Assembly: GCF_030122845.1 (NCBI RefSeq)
Contig: NZ_CP126084.1
Coordinates: 4,984,501 to 5,048,500, forward strand
Reading direction: 5' to 3'
Source: Paenibacillus woosongensis
Lineage (GTDB): Bacteria > Bacillota > Bacilli > Paenibacillales > Paenibacillaceae
Length of the DNA stretch: 64,000 nt
The notes under the pieces were generated by a model. It did not search any database. It had not been told where the DNA came from and saw nothing but the letters and a program-made list of their open reading frames with translations. Below are positions 54,016-62,603 of the stretch, piece by piece; position 1 is the first letter of the stretch, and the number at the start of each line of letters is the position of its first letter. Made by a program: the position numbers and the translations under genes.

Positions 54016-55098
54016 ATGATGAATACTACTTTGAGAACTTCGCTGGCCATGCTGGCTTTGTCCACGGCGATCATAGCTTCTGGCGCTGCAGCGGCAGAGC
54101 CGGCAGCCAGCCAGCCATCGGCCTCAGCAAATATCGCGCCGATCGTTTCCTCGCCGCAGGCATCAGCTATCGCTATTGAAATCGACGGAGCGCTTCAGCC
54201 TGGGGCGGCCTACCAAGCACATGGCGGGGAAGCCACAATGCTGCCGCTCCGCGCTGTTGCGGAGCTGCTGGGTTATACCGTGAAATGGAGTCAAGCGGAT
54301 CGTTCCGCCATCATAAGCAAGGACGATATGAGCGCAGCCGTCACGGCTGGAGCGAAGGAATATGGGCTTAACGGGATCAGCGCCTCTCTTCCCGCCGCTC
54401 CTGAGTTAACGGGGGGACAACTGCATGTGCCGTCCGCCTTTGTCGAGAATGCACTGCATGCCTCCGTAGCGATCAGCGCCGATTCCGTCTCTATTACAAC
54501 GCAGGCGCAGCAGCCAGAGCAGCCGTTGCAGCAGCAAACCGCCCAGACCACCGGCGTTATTACTGCCATTCAGGATGACGGGAAATACGCCTCGGTTCAT
54601 ATCCAGGGAGCCTGGCCTGACGGGCTTGTTCTGAAAGTCAGCGAGGACACCGTATATCAACGCGCTGATGGAACGAAGCTCCAGTGGTCGGATCTGCGGC
54701 TCGGGATGACCGTGAAGGCGGAGCATTCGCTAGCCATGACCCTCAGCCTGCCGCCTCAGACGGGAGCCTACACCCTCACCATACTAGACGCCGAATTGCC
54801 CGGCGAACTGCTCGGAACCGCAGGGACGATCGAGGAAATCCGCACGGATGAGCAAGGACATGCCAGTTATCTGGTCAAGGGCCAAGGGTTGACTGACCTG
54901 TCCCAGAATGACATCGTTCTTCGGCTCAGCGACGATACGGCTATCGTGGATAAAAAGGGCAAGCCTGTAGAGCCGGGCTCCATCGAGCAAGGTACTAAGG
55001 TCATCGGGTTTTATCAGCCCGTCATGACGAAAAGCCTGCCCGCGATCAGCCAAGCGGTTAAAATTGTAGTAGAAACCGAGCTTCCGCAGCAGCCATAA
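54016..55098 (+). CDS. Exported stalk-domain (copper-amine-oxidase N-like) protein
   Basis: A 360-residue exported protein. A signal peptide (MMNTTLRTSLAMLALSTAII, then ASGAAAA as cleavage site) precedes a Cu_amine_oxidN1-like stalk domain (MLPLRAVAELLGYTVKWSQA, then YGLNGISASL and VPSAFVENAL), a Gln/Thr-rich linker, and beta-rich repeats. The first domain is the peptidoglycan- or wall-associated module common in Paenibacillus secreted proteins. The start is ATG 54016, six bases after AGAGGA. Stands alone, with a terminator. Function unknown. Confidence 0.85.
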   Translation: MMNTTLRTSLAMLALSTAIIASGAAAAEPAASQPSASANIAPIVSSPQASAIAIEIDGALQPGAAYQAHGGEATMLPLRAVAELLGYTVKWSQADRSAIISKDDMSAAVTAGAKEYGLNGISASLPAAPELTGGQLHVPSAFVENALHASVAISADSVSITTQAQQPEQPLQQQTAQTTGVITAIQDDGKYASVHIQGAWPDGLVLKVSEDTVYQRADGTKLQWSDLRLGMTVKAEHSLAMTLSLPPQTGAYTLTILDAELPGELLGTAGTIEEIRTDEQGHASYLVKGQGLTDLSQNDIVLRLSDDTAIVDKKGKPVEPGSIEQGTKVIGFYQPVMTKSLPAISQAVKIVVETELPQQP

Positions 55099-55106
55099 TG
55101 AATAAC

Positions 55107-55148
55107 AGACGCCCCGCAGTTGGAATCATTATCCACTGCGGGGCGTCT
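55107..55148 (+). terminator. Terminator of the stalk-domain protein gene
   Basis: A perfect 14-bp stem AGACGCCCCGCAGT / ACTGCGGGGCGTCT (55107-55120, 55135-55148) with a 14-base loop, followed by TG and weak T content. Confidence 0.8.
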
Positions 55149-55219
55149 TGCCGTATCTCTATCAGTTCTCCGCATGCATCTGCGGCCTTTGCCGCGGTTG
55201 GCCCGCAAGCTGCCTCTGC

Positions 55220-55531
55220 TCAGGCGCGATCCCAGTGGCGATGAGCCGCGATGGCCTCAATGAAGCTGGCTGCAAAATTGCTGCCGCTCACCCCCATAAC
55301 GACACCTGGGCTGTTCTCCATTTGCGGCTCCAGCCACTTCATGCCGCCCGCGGCTGCCCCAATCGGCTTATAATGCGAGTAAGCCTCCTGAATCAAGAAA
55401 GCCGCCTTCCGATTCGCGTCAGCAGAAGCGAGCTCTCCGCCAAGTGCGTAAACCGCATCAAACAAGACGGAGTCGGCGGTCAGGAACGTATGCACGACCT
55501 CGCATTCCGTATTCTCCGATCCGTGGAGCAC
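55220..55531 (-). pseudogene. Remnant of a large-subunit catalase C-terminus
   Basis: A 103-residue open frame starting at a GTG inside other sequence encodes TFLTADSVLFDAVYALGG, AYSHYKPIGAAAGG and FIEAIAAHRHWDRA, the end of the DJ-1/PfpI-like C-terminal domain of KatE/HPII-type catalases. The catalytic haem domain is absent, and the reading frame is interrupted just upstream (TGA). It therefore is a decayed fragment, about one-seventh of a catalase gene, with no promoter visible. Confidence 0.75.
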
Positions 55532-55578
55532 GCCAAGCTTGTCAGCTCATGGCTGTTCCAGATACAAGCGCTGGGCCG

Positions 55579-56613
55579 TTAGTGATTCTTAACGTTCCCC
55601 ACGGCACCCTTATGAAGGGGATACACCTTCAAACATACCGACACTATATCAATCGCAGTCACAATGGCCACGATAGATATCAGCCAGTGCTGACTCCCGC
55701 CCCAGATCGTCTGAACCCATTCAAATGCCTCGCTGCCCGGAGTCAAAATACTTAACTGCACAAGTTGATCTACAAAATAAGGGTTCCAAACCTCAGAATC
55801 TTTGAACATAATCACCAGCAAAATAAATGTGACCGCATTTAATGCCACATGAGACAGCATCACACCGTGCGTCCATTTGCCGAAAATCATCTTGACCGAT
55901 TCCTTCAGTATGCTAAGCGCCGTAAGCCCCCAGATGAGCGGTAAATACCGGGCAAAGTTCTCTACATTGAAAATGGGCACGACTTCCCTGAAGTTCTCCC
56001 GAAACACAATCACTCCGATCAGCTCTACCGAGAACGTGAACAATACGGCGAACAATACGGAGAAAATAATCCCCACGATAGGCTCACTGCGCTTAATGAG
56101 CAGCCTGCGGTCAGGGATCTCCGGCAAGTCGGCAAGAGACCATTCCCGCTTGCTTTTGTTCAAATCCTCCGGCTTCACGCCAGCGTACTCAATAATGGCA
56201 AAGGAAACCGTCACCCAAGCGAAGCCTTGTACACCGATGGTTATGATCGATACGATATATGAGATAAAATGCTGCGGCGTCTCCGTTGGCGTAATGAGAG
56301 CTTGAACAGCAAAGCTCACCGAAAGCCCGATGCCAATGGAGATCAGGACAATTCGCAGTACCGAGATATAAGCGTCGAAAAATCCGGGGCCAATCAAATA
56401 TCTTGGCCGGGCGCGGTATTGATCCGCCAGCTTATGCGGACTTCCCAGCTCCCGGAGCACCGCCTCAATGTCGTCATCCGTCACCGGCCCGCCCTGCGTG
56501 CGCTCATCCAGCATGTCTTCAATCAGACCCTGCAGCTCCTGATGAATGTCCTCTCTCTGCCCTTCGGGCAGCTTCTGTGTTACGGCATAAATATACCTCT
56601 GAACATAATCCAC
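55579..56613 (-). CDS. HAAS-domain membrane protein
   Basis: A protein of about 344 residues. The N-terminal HAAS domain (MDYVQRYIYAVTQKLPEGQR, then QELQGLIEDMLDERTQGG, and LRELGSPHKLADQY) is the module found in proteins next to PadR regulators. Six or so transmembrane helices follow. The start is GTG 56613, with GAGGAGG eight bases upstream; the TTG at 56637 lies before that site. It overlaps the PadR operon end-to-start. Likely a PadR-controlled membrane signalling or permease-like protein; no substrate inferred. Confidence 0.82.
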   Translation of the reverse strand: MDYVQRYIYAVTQKLPEGQREDIHQELQGLIEDMLDERTQGGPVTDDDIEAVLRELGSPHKLADQYRARPRYLIGPGFFDAYISVLRIVLISIGIGLSVSFAVQALITPTETPQHFISYIVSIITIGVQGFAWVTVSFAIIEYAGVKPEDLNKSKREWSLADLPEIPDRRLLIKRSEPIVGIIFSVLFAVLFTFSVELIGVIVFRENFREVVPIFNVENFARYLPLIWGLTALSILKESVKMIFGKWTHGVMLSHVALNAVTFILLVIMFKDSEVWNPYFVDQLVQLSILTPGSEAFEWVQTIWGGSQHWLISIVAIVTAIDIVSVCLKVYPLHKGAVGNVKNH

Positions 56614-56633
56614 GGGCCACTCCTCCTCAAAAT

Positions 56634-56972
56634 TCAACTCAAATCAAGCAAGCCTTCCACGCTGTGATTCAATTCACGCCATTCCGCGCTCAGCCTGCGG
56701 TATACCTCAGTTCCGAATTCGCTCCGCCGGTAATATTTCCGCGGCCGGCTCTCCGTCGTATCCCACTCGCTGTCCAGCAGCCCCTGCTTCTCCAGTCTTC
56801 TTAGCAAGGGATACAGCGTGCCGGGGTCAATAGACATGCCCTTCTCTTCCAGGATCATCACCAGCGAATATCCGTACTGGGGCTCTGACAGCTGGCTGAG
56901 CACGCCAATAATGATCGTTCCCCGCCGCAGCTCCTGCAGTAATCCATTCACGACCTCTTGAATGTCAGTCAT
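56634..56972 (-). CDS. PadR family transcriptional regulator
   Basis: A 112-residue winged-helix PadR protein without the long helical C-terminal domain (subfamily 2). DNA-binding region: ELRRGTIIIGVLSQLSEPQY, SLVMILEEKGMSIDPGTLYP, LRRLEKQGLLDSEW. The start ATG 56972 follows AGGAGTTGATAAG. Such short PadR proteins autoregulate with the downstream HAAS gene. The ATAC-N-GTAT palindrome in its promoter is the expected operator. Confidence 0.9.
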   Translation of the reverse strand: MTDIQEVVNGLLQELRRGTIIIGVLSQLSEPQYGYSLVMILEEKGMSIDPGTLYPLLRRLEKQGLLDSEWDTTESRPRKYYRRSEFGTEVYRRLSAEWRELNHSVEGLLDLS

Positions 56973-56991
56973 CTTATCAACTCCTGCTCCC

Positions 56992-57021
56992 AATATACTG
57001 TATGTCACACACTATTGTAAA
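56992..57021 (-). promoter_or_regulatory. Promoter and PadR operator of the padR-HAAS operon
   Basis: On the minus strand TTTACA (57016-57021), 18 bases, TATATT (56992-56997). The palindrome ATAC-T-GTAT (56995-57003) overlaps the -10 box, which is the usual site for PadR-type autorepression. Confidence 0.65.
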
Positions 57022-57051
57022 GTGCATAATATTATTTAATTTATAGCCTCA

Positions 57052-57090
57052 TAAAAAAAGCATGGGCAAGATCCAGGGATCTTACTCATG
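57052..57090 (-). terminator. Terminator with a T7 run
   Basis: CATG/CATG and AAGATCC/GGATCTT form a stem (57061-57090) followed on the minus strand by seven T. It lies downstream of a tiny possible gene at 57111-57212, since the nearer gene at 57289 already has its own terminator. Confidence 0.8.
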
Positions 57091-57110
57091 CAAGGCAGGC
57101 TGGACATGAT

Positions 57111-57212
57111 TCAATTTATAGGGATTAAGCAGCAAAAATAAATTTTGGATGCGGTTCGATCCGCTTGCCCATTGGAAGCATAATATGCCCTATTCTGCAA
57201 TGGTTGCACCAA
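57111..57212 (-). CDS. Possible tiny gene (33 residues)
   Basis: Between two terminators lies a TTG 57212 (or GTG 57209), preceded by AGGAGGTG at the ideal distance. The frame encodes a 33-residue peptide with a CC pair near the end (KIYFCCLIPIN). A second frame gives MQAWCNHCRIGHIM with a C-x2-C pair, so the actual product is uncertain. The combination of strong ribosome binding site and own terminator suggests either a small protein or a small regulatory RNA. Confidence 0.35.
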   Translation of the reverse strand: MVQPLQNRAYYASNGQADRTASKIYFCCLIPIN

Positions 57213-57234
57213 GCCTGCACCTCCTCCCAACGCC

Positions 57235-57258
57235 AAAAAGAAGCCCGGGAAGGCTTCC
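57235..57258 (-). terminator. Terminator of the AhpD-like gene
   Basis: GAAGCC / GGCTTC stem (57240-57245, 57252-57257) with a 6-base loop, followed on the minus strand by TTTTT, 30 bases after the stop codon. Confidence 0.8.
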
Positions 57259-57288
57259 TTTCGGCATTTCCTATGTTATTTTACCATT

Positions 57289-57741
57289 TTATGACTTGAA
57301 GCAGCCAGGGAAAAGCCCTGATGAGATGGCCAGGCGATTCCAGCTGTTAATCGTATTTATGGCAATCAATAAATCTACGTACTCACTCTCGGTAAAATAC
57401 TGCCTCACCTTCTCATAGACCGGCTGCGGCACTCCTTCAACCGAAATATTCGTCACGCATTCCGTCAGCTCCAGAGCGGCCCGCTCCTGATCCGTGAACA
57501 GATGCGGAACTTCCCGCCATACGCTGAGCAGTAAAATCCGGTCGGCATGATTCCCCATCGCCATCAAATCCTTAGCATGCATATCCAGGCAGTAGGCGCA
57601 TCCATTGATTTGAGACGCGCGAAGCTTGATCAGCTCATTCGTAACGGGATCTACACTGCTCTCCCTGGTGTATTTCTCCAGTGCGGACATCGCTTGATAC
57701 GCTGGGGGGTTAGCCTTCTGAAAATTCAACCTTAGACTCAT
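57289..57741 (-). CDS. AhpD-like carboxymuconolactone decarboxylase family protein
   Basis: A 150-residue all-helical protein of the AhpD family. The redox pair Cys48-Cys51 and His55 lie in GCAYCLDMH, the peroxidase active site. Length is usual for the small two-helix-pair members. GAGGAGAG lies seven bases before the ATG. Likely an alkylhydroperoxidase acting in oxidative defence; no partner reductase is near. Confidence 0.9.
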   Translation of the reverse strand: MSLRLNFQKANPPAYQAMSALEKYTRESSVDPVTNELIKLRASQINGCAYCLDMHAKDLMAMGNHADRILLLSVWREVPHLFTDQERAALELTECVTNISVEGVPQPVYEKVRQYFTESEYVDLLIAINTINSWNRLAISSGLFPGCFKS

Positions 57742-57871
57742 TCATCCATCTCTCCTCATCATGTGATACAGAGTAGACAATGGAGCCCCCGATTTTGTGA
57801 CACCTCCCCCTTCCTGAATTGACGCCTTTGCCTGTAGTAGCTACTATTTGGAGTGGGAGGTGTTTATAACC

Positions 57872-58234
57872 ATGACGACATTATTGCTGCTCGGAGCGGT
57901 CATGATGTTCCTGGCCGTTGCTTTAGGGGCGTTCGGAGCCCATGCATTGAAGAAGAAGCTGTCCGAGGATATGATGAAAATTTATCAAACCGGGATCCAG
58001 TACCACATCGCTCATGCGCTCGGCTTGCTGCTGTTAGGCCTGATTTCTGCGCAGACCGAATCGGCGTCACTGATTGTGCTGGCTGGCTGGTTCCTGTTCG
58101 CGGGAATCATCCTGTTCTCAGGCAGCTTGTACGCGCTAAGCCTGACCGGCATCCGCAAGCTAGGAGCGATTACGCCGCTGGGTGGCGTGGCCTTCCTGAT
58201 CGGCTGGGTGATTACAGCGATCTCGGTAATTTAA
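57872..58234 (+). CDS. DUF423 membrane protein (YwdK-like)
   Basis: A 120-residue membrane protein with four helices. It carries the DUF423 core AVALGAFGAHALKKKLSE...IYQTGIQYHIAHALGLLLLG. The start ATG 57872 has GGGAGGTG nine bases upstream. It overlaps the end of the ECF S-component gene on the opposite strand by about 23 bases. Function unknown in the whole family. Confidence 0.9.
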   Translation: MTTLLLLGAVMMFLAVALGAFGAHALKKKLSEDMMKIYQTGIQYHIAHALGLLLLGLISAQTESASLIVLAGWFLFAGIILFSGSLYALSLTGIRKLGAITPLGGVAFLIGWVITAISVI

Positions 58235-58931
58235 CCGGCGGGTCCTCCGGGTTCAGCAAGCCATACTTCGACTTAACCCGGGTAAGGATTCGCATCCATA
58301 CCCCGGAGAATAGCGTAAGAAAGAAAACATTCGACAACGCGTGGGCCAAATCGAAGTAGAAGCTGGCGACATAAGCCGACACGAATACTGGCCAGGACAA
58401 TGGATCATAGAAACCGATCAGGAACCATAAATTCATGATCCAGCCAAACAGAAATCCCCAGAGAAATCCGAAGAGATTTCTGCCCCACATCCGTTTCATC
58501 CATAAAGTATCCTTAAGCAGCCCTGCCGTAAACCCGATCATTCCCCAGCAGAACATCTGCCACGGTGTCCATGGCCCTTGGCCCAGGAATATATTCGATA
58601 CGACGGCGGCGATGCTGCCCACCAGAAATCCCGTCTCAGCTCCAAAGGCAAGCGCTGCCATAATAATGACAAAGGACGTCGGCTGCACACTAGGGAGCGG
58701 CGCAAACGGTACCCGGCTCACAGCCGCGATGGCCCCCAGCATTGCGACAAGCAGGATCTCCTCCGTCCGCAGCCTTTTTCTCTCGAAGCGGATAAAAAAG
58801 GGGATGATTGCCAGCCCAATAATCAGGAAGCTGAGCGGGAGATAATACTCCTCGAACCATAACACGGCAGCCAGCAGAACAATCACGGCAATGATGCTGC
58901 CGGCATAGACAAAACGTTTTATTTTTCCCAT
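58212..58931 (-). CDS. ECF transporter S component
   Basis: A 239-residue membrane protein with seven helices, the substrate-binding subunit of an energy-coupling-factor importer. The region VSRVPFAPLPSVQPTSFVII and the GxxxG-like AALAFGAETGFLVGSIAAVVS are typical of S components for larger vitamins, and the sequence resembles the cobalamin-type (CbrT) group by recall. It is last in an operon after EcfT and the double ATPase, overlapping the ATPase gene by 13 bases. The adjacent extracellular proteins suggest a cobalamin or related corrinoid. AGGGATGCC precedes the ATG. Confidence 0.8.
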   Translation of the reverse strand: MGKIKRFVYAGSIIAVIVLLAAVLWFEEYYLPLSFLIIGLAIIPFFIRFERKRLRTEEILLVAMLGAIAAVSRVPFAPLPSVQPTSFVIIMAALAFGAETGFLVGSIAAVVSNIFLGQGPWTPWQMFCWGMIGFTAGLLKDTLWMKRMWGRNLFGFLWGFLFGWIMNLWFLIGFYDPLSWPVFVSAYVASFYFDLAHALSNVFFLTLFSGVWMRILTRVKSKYGLLNPEDPPVKLPRSL

Positions 58932-60733
58932 GGCATCCCTATATCCTTCATGGTAATCGCTGCGGGGAAGAAGTCGCCCGCCGTACGATGAATGATGGTC
59001 GTATAAAAGTAATTGTTCCGCAAAAAGTTTCTCGTCTCCTCTACCGCAACCAGCTTGCCGTCAAACAGCAGCCCGCAGCGGGTCGCGTAATTGGCCGCAA
59101 ATTCGATGTCATGACTGACCATCAATATGGTTGTGCCCTTCTCGCGGATGGATTCAAGCTGTGCCGCCAGCTTCATTTTGGAGGTGGGATCAAGTCCCTT
59201 TGTCGGTTCGTCGAGCAGCAGCAATCGCGGCTCTGCCAGCAGGACGAGAATCAGCGCTGCCTTTTGCTGCTGCCCTCCGCTGAGGTCTAACGGATGCTTG
59301 TCCAGTGATCCCTTCAGCTCAAACAGCTCCAGCAGCTCATCTAACCGCTCCTGCCTGCTCATAGCAAAAGTTTGGCCCTGCTGATGTCCCTTGCCGGAGC
59401 CTTGCTCCAGCCGTTCGATGCGATCCTTGAACTGTGCCCCCACCGTATCCCGCGTGAAGTAAAGCAGCGGATTCTGGGCCACGTAGCCAATTAATCGGCT
59501 TCTCTCAGCGGTGCTGCTGCGCAGCAAAGACTTTCCCGCCAAAAAAATGTTCCCGCGCTGCGGTTTCCTGGCGCCCGCAATTTGGTGCAGAAGCGTAGAT
59601 TTGCCTGAGCCATTTCCGCCGAATAATGTAAAGAATTCCCCTTGATGAATATGCAGCGAACAGCCCTTCAGCACGAGAGGCGCGTTTTTTTCATAGGTAA
59701 AAAACAGCTCCCTGCATTCCAACAAGGGCGTTCCATGCCTTCCGGCCTGCTGTTCCGCTTGCTGCTGCGCTGTCTGCTCTGCGATTAACGGGACGGTTAA
59801 TGCTGCGGCTAGCGATTCGCTTGGCGTATCAGCAGAAGCTGATGATGCCTCAGACGACGATTGAACCTGGTTTGCAGGCACCTTAGCATGCTGGCTAATC
59901 CATTGCCGCCCCGCCTTGACGGTAAGTGGAATGGGCGCCTCCGTCCCCCTACGGGCAGCCTCTCCGCCGGCTCCTAGAAATAATCGGCAGACAGCGGGCA
60001 GATAAGGGATAAAAAATCCATCCCGATCGCTCCAAATTTTACGGATGACTTCCTGCGGAGCACCAGCGTAAGCCACCTCCCCCGCCTTCAGCATGACAAC
60101 TTGGGTAGCAAGGGGGAACAACTCCTCAACTCTATGCTCGCTAATAATGATCGTAATGGACAGCTCTTCGTTGATCCGGGCGAGTAATTGAATGAACTCC
60201 TTGGCGGCAATCGGGTCAAGCTGTGCCGTCGGCTCATCCAGCAGCAGTACTTTGGGCCGTAAAGACATCACGGAAGCCAGGTTCAGAATCTGCTTTTGGC
60301 CCCCGGACAGTTCATGCACCCCCAGCTGCAGCCAGCCTTGCATGCCGAAGAACTGAACGAGCTCGCCGATTCTCCGCTGAATCTGCTCCGCAGCGTAACC
60401 CAGGTTCTCCATCGCGAAGGTAAGCTCCTGCCATACCGTATTCATGACGATCTGACTGTCCGGATCCTGAAAGACCATTCCGATTTCTTCGATGGAATGC
60501 CTTGCATCCAAATCGTCCTGCAAGTTTCCCCGGTACCGTATTTCGCCCTGCCGATGTCCTTCCGGCCTAATCTCCCGCTTCAGCTGGCGAAGCAGCGTCG
60601 TCTTTCCCGATCCCGAGGGCCCGCATAATAATACGAAGTCTCCCTCTTCAACGGTGATATTTATATCCGCCAGCATCGCTTCTGATGCTTCCGGATATTT
60701 GAAGCTTACATGTTCGATCTGATATAGCGCCAA
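58919..60733 (-). CDS. Fused double ATPase of an ECF transporter (EcfA-EcfA')
   Basis: A protein of about 604 residues with two complete ABC domains. The first has GPSGSGKTT, LSGGQKQIL, LLLDEPTAQLDP; the second has GGNGSGKST, LSGGQQQKA, LLLDEPTKGLDP. An 80-residue Ala/Gln/Ser-rich linker joins them. This replaces the separate EcfA1 and EcfA2 of most organisms. The start TTG 60733 has AAGGAG eight bases upstream; GTG 60742 would overlap that site. It overlaps the EcfT gene and the S-component gene, so the three are translated as a unit. Confidence 0.9.
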   Translation of the reverse strand: MALYQIEHVSFKYPEASEAMLADINITVEEGDFVLLCGPSGSGKTTLLRQLKREIRPEGHRQGEIRYRGNLQDDLDARHSIEEIGMVFQDPDSQIVMNTVWQELTFAMENLGYAAEQIQRRIGELVQFFGMQGWLQLGVHELSGGQKQILNLASVMSLRPKVLLLDEPTAQLDPIAAKEFIQLLARINEELSITIIISEHRVEELFPLATQVVMLKAGEVAYAGAPQEVIRKIWSDRDGFFIPYLPAVCRLFLGAGGEAARRGTEAPIPLTVKAGRQWISQHAKVPANQVQSSSEASSASADTPSESLAAALTVPLIAEQTAQQQAEQQAGRHGTPLLECRELFFTYEKNAPLVLKGCSLHIHQGEFFTLFGGNGSGKSTLLHQIAGARKPQRGNIFLAGKSLLRSSTAERSRLIGYVAQNPLLYFTRDTVGAQFKDRIERLEQGSGKGHQQGQTFAMSRQERLDELLELFELKGSLDKHPLDLSGGQQQKAALILVLLAEPRLLLLDEPTKGLDPTSKMKLAAQLESIREKGTTILMVSHDIEFAANYATRCGLLFDGKLVAVEETRNFLRNNYFYTTIIHRTAGDFFPAAITMKDIGMPWEK

Positions 60734-61608
60734 TGCAGCCACTCCTTCCCATTCATCACAAGGGGGATGGCCAGGAATACAGCATAACTAAGCAAATGAA
60801 TTCCCAGCTGGGACGACCACTGCCATGTCTGCAGCCGGGGATATACCTCATAATGATTTACGCCAAACAAAGCGCCGATCACGATATTCAGCCCCGTTAT
60901 GATCATCATCCACAGCACGAGCTTGTCCCGGCGATCCATCCGGTAGACTGTGCCGCTGCTTCTTGGCCCGATCCCATAACCTCTTGCCCTCATGGATCCG
61001 GCCGTCTGCAGCGCTTCCTCCAAGGACCAGCCGACGAGCGTATGCATCGTCTCCATTCCCTCCCTCATCAGATGCTTCTTGCTTCCTCCCGCGTGTAAAT
61101 AACCCATGGCCCTTTGAATCGTCATAATTTGCTGCAGTCTGCGGGTCAGCAGAGGGACGAAGCGAAGCGTTACAGTTATCACAAAGGCCGTCCGCGGTGC
61201 GTACGGTGTAAGCAGATACAACAGCTTGTCCGGTGTCACGACCAAATTAAAGGCCACGAAGGCAAGCAGCATATTAAGCAGTGATAGGGCAAATATCGCG
61301 CCATACACGATGGCTTCCATCGTAACAGGGCGATCCCAGATGTAGAACAGGATCGTAGCACCCCGGCTGGAGAAAAACGGATTCGAAATAAATATGACAA
61401 AGGCGATGAGCAAGTAGCCTTTAATTACTTTTTTCAAGGCCCTCCCCCCATCGAGAGAGAAGAGGAGCGCTACAACGCATATGAAAGACACCAGCGAATA
61501 TACAGGGTGCTGGAACATCATGCAGGCTCCCAGCAATACGAGGAAATACAGCATGCTTAATTGGGGATGCAGCCCTGTAAACCCATAGACCATATCAGCT
61601 CTTCCCAT
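60706..61608 (-). CDS. ECF transporter transmembrane protein EcfT (CbiQ-like)
   Basis: A 300-residue membrane coupling subunit. Five or six helices plus a long cytoplasmic region with two coupling helices; the second carries the characteristic Ala-Arg-Gly motif (SMRARGYGIG). It joins the S component to the ATPases and makes the complex topple to release substrate. It overlaps the DUF4430 gene by 14 bases. It is dedicated to this S component because the set is in one operon, unlike group II systems. Confidence 0.9.
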   Translation of the reverse strand: MGRADMVYGFTGLHPQLSMLYFLVLLGACMMFQHPVYSLVSFICVVALLFSLDGGRALKKVIKGYLLIAFVIFISNPFFSSRGATILFYIWDRPVTMEAIVYGAIFALSLLNMLLAFVAFNLVVTPDKLLYLLTPYAPRTAFVITVTLRFVPLLTRRLQQIMTIQRAMGYLHAGGSKKHLMREGMETMHTLVGWSLEEALQTAGSMRARGYGIGPRSSGTVYRMDRRDKLVLWMMIITGLNIVIGALFGVNHYEVYPRLQTWQWSSQLGIHLLSYAVFLAIPLVMNGKEWLHWRYIRSNM

Positions 61609-62563
61609 CCCATAATCCGTCCTCTGCGCCAGCGCCCAGATCTTTGCCTAAGTCTTCCGTGTACAGCCACCGAATGTCATCGCCGGGGCTCAGCGGCCAT
61701 ATTCCCGCACTCCGGTTCGGGAATTTGCCGTTGACGCTGTACATCCATCCGCTGCCCGAGCCTTTATCAAATTCATATAAATTGTCAATGCCCTGCACGT
61801 AAGCTGTCGCTCCGCTTCCGGTATACTCCATTTGCAGCTTCTGGCTGCGGGTAGCCTTTTTCAGTACGTCCAGTACAGTCTTGGAATCGCCGATATCTAC
61901 CTCGATCGTCCCCATAATTGTTCCGATATCCGGTGATCCAACGATTGTTAACGTAACGGAATCACTGGAGCCGGCTGCTGTCTCCTTGGCACTGTCTTTG
62001 CTGGGCTTCGCCCCGGTACTTGGCGGCGTAGAAGATGCAGCTGTTTCCGAACCGCTCGGAACGGATTGAGGCGTAGCACCCTCTGCTGCGTCAGCCATTT
62101 TATCCTCATCGGCTCGCTTCCCTTCACCGGTCTTACTGCCTGCACCCGACTGCTTTCCGGCTACCTCACCGGAAACAGCAGTGGCTGGCTCTTCCGCCTT
62201 TGCTGCTGACTCACCGGCCGTGTCTTGTACAGCGCCCTTGTCACTGGATTCAGCGAGTGATGTCTCTCCTCTGCCCTCAGGCTGTAAAGCTGAAGACGGC
62301 TTTTCCTTGTCCGGTACCGCCTCTTGTATCGGGCAAGCCTCCCCGTTCTCCGAAAAGTAATTCCTGGAGTCTGTTTCGGCAGACTGAGCCTCATTACGGG
62401 ACGCCTCGACAGATGCATTACCAGATGCATCACCGGCTGAACCAGTCCGCTCCGGGTTGCCACTTCCGTAGAACCATACCGCAGCTAATACGATAGCGAT
62501 AACGGCCAATAGCCCGAAAAATTTGTTTCTATTCTGCCATAATGTCCTGCTCCATTTCGGCAT
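61595..62563 (-). CDS. Membrane-anchored DUF4430 (transcobalamin C-terminal-like) protein
   Basis: A 322-residue extracellular protein held by an N-terminal helix (FFGLLAVIAIVLAAVWFYGSG). A low-complexity spacer of about 165 residues rich in Ala, Ser, Gly, Glu and Lys follows. A C-terminal DUF4430 domain (about 202-310) has TVLDVLKKATRSQKLQMEY, the WMYSVNG strand and RWLYTEDLG, the signature of the beta domain of transcobalamin and intrinsic factor. The domain likely grasps a ligand and hands it to the ECF transporter encoded next. GGGGTGGG precedes the ATG. It overlaps EcfT by 14 bases. Confidence 0.88.
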   Translation of the reverse strand: MPKWSRTLWQNRNKFFGLLAVIAIVLAAVWFYGSGNPERTGSAGDASGNASVEASRNEAQSAETDSRNYFSENGEACPIQEAVPDKEKPSSALQPEGRGETSLAESSDKGAVQDTAGESAAKAEEPATAVSGEVAGKQSGAGSKTGEGKRADEDKMADAAEGATPQSVPSGSETAASSTPPSTGAKPSKDSAKETAAGSSDSVTLTIVGSPDIGTIMGTIEVDIGDSKTVLDVLKKATRSQKLQMEYTGSGATAYVQGIDNLYEFDKGSGSGWMYSVNGKFPNRSAGIWPLSPGDDIRWLYTEDLGKDLGAGAEDGLWDGKS

Positions 62564-62603
62564 ATGCCCACCCCAAGCTATGATAATCGTATAAATAGGG
62601 AAA

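Noticed and set aside
55107..55148. Mobile-element terminal inverted repeat
   Set aside because: The perfect 14-bp arms are close together, GC-rich and directly after a stop codon, which fits a terminator; no transposase is near.
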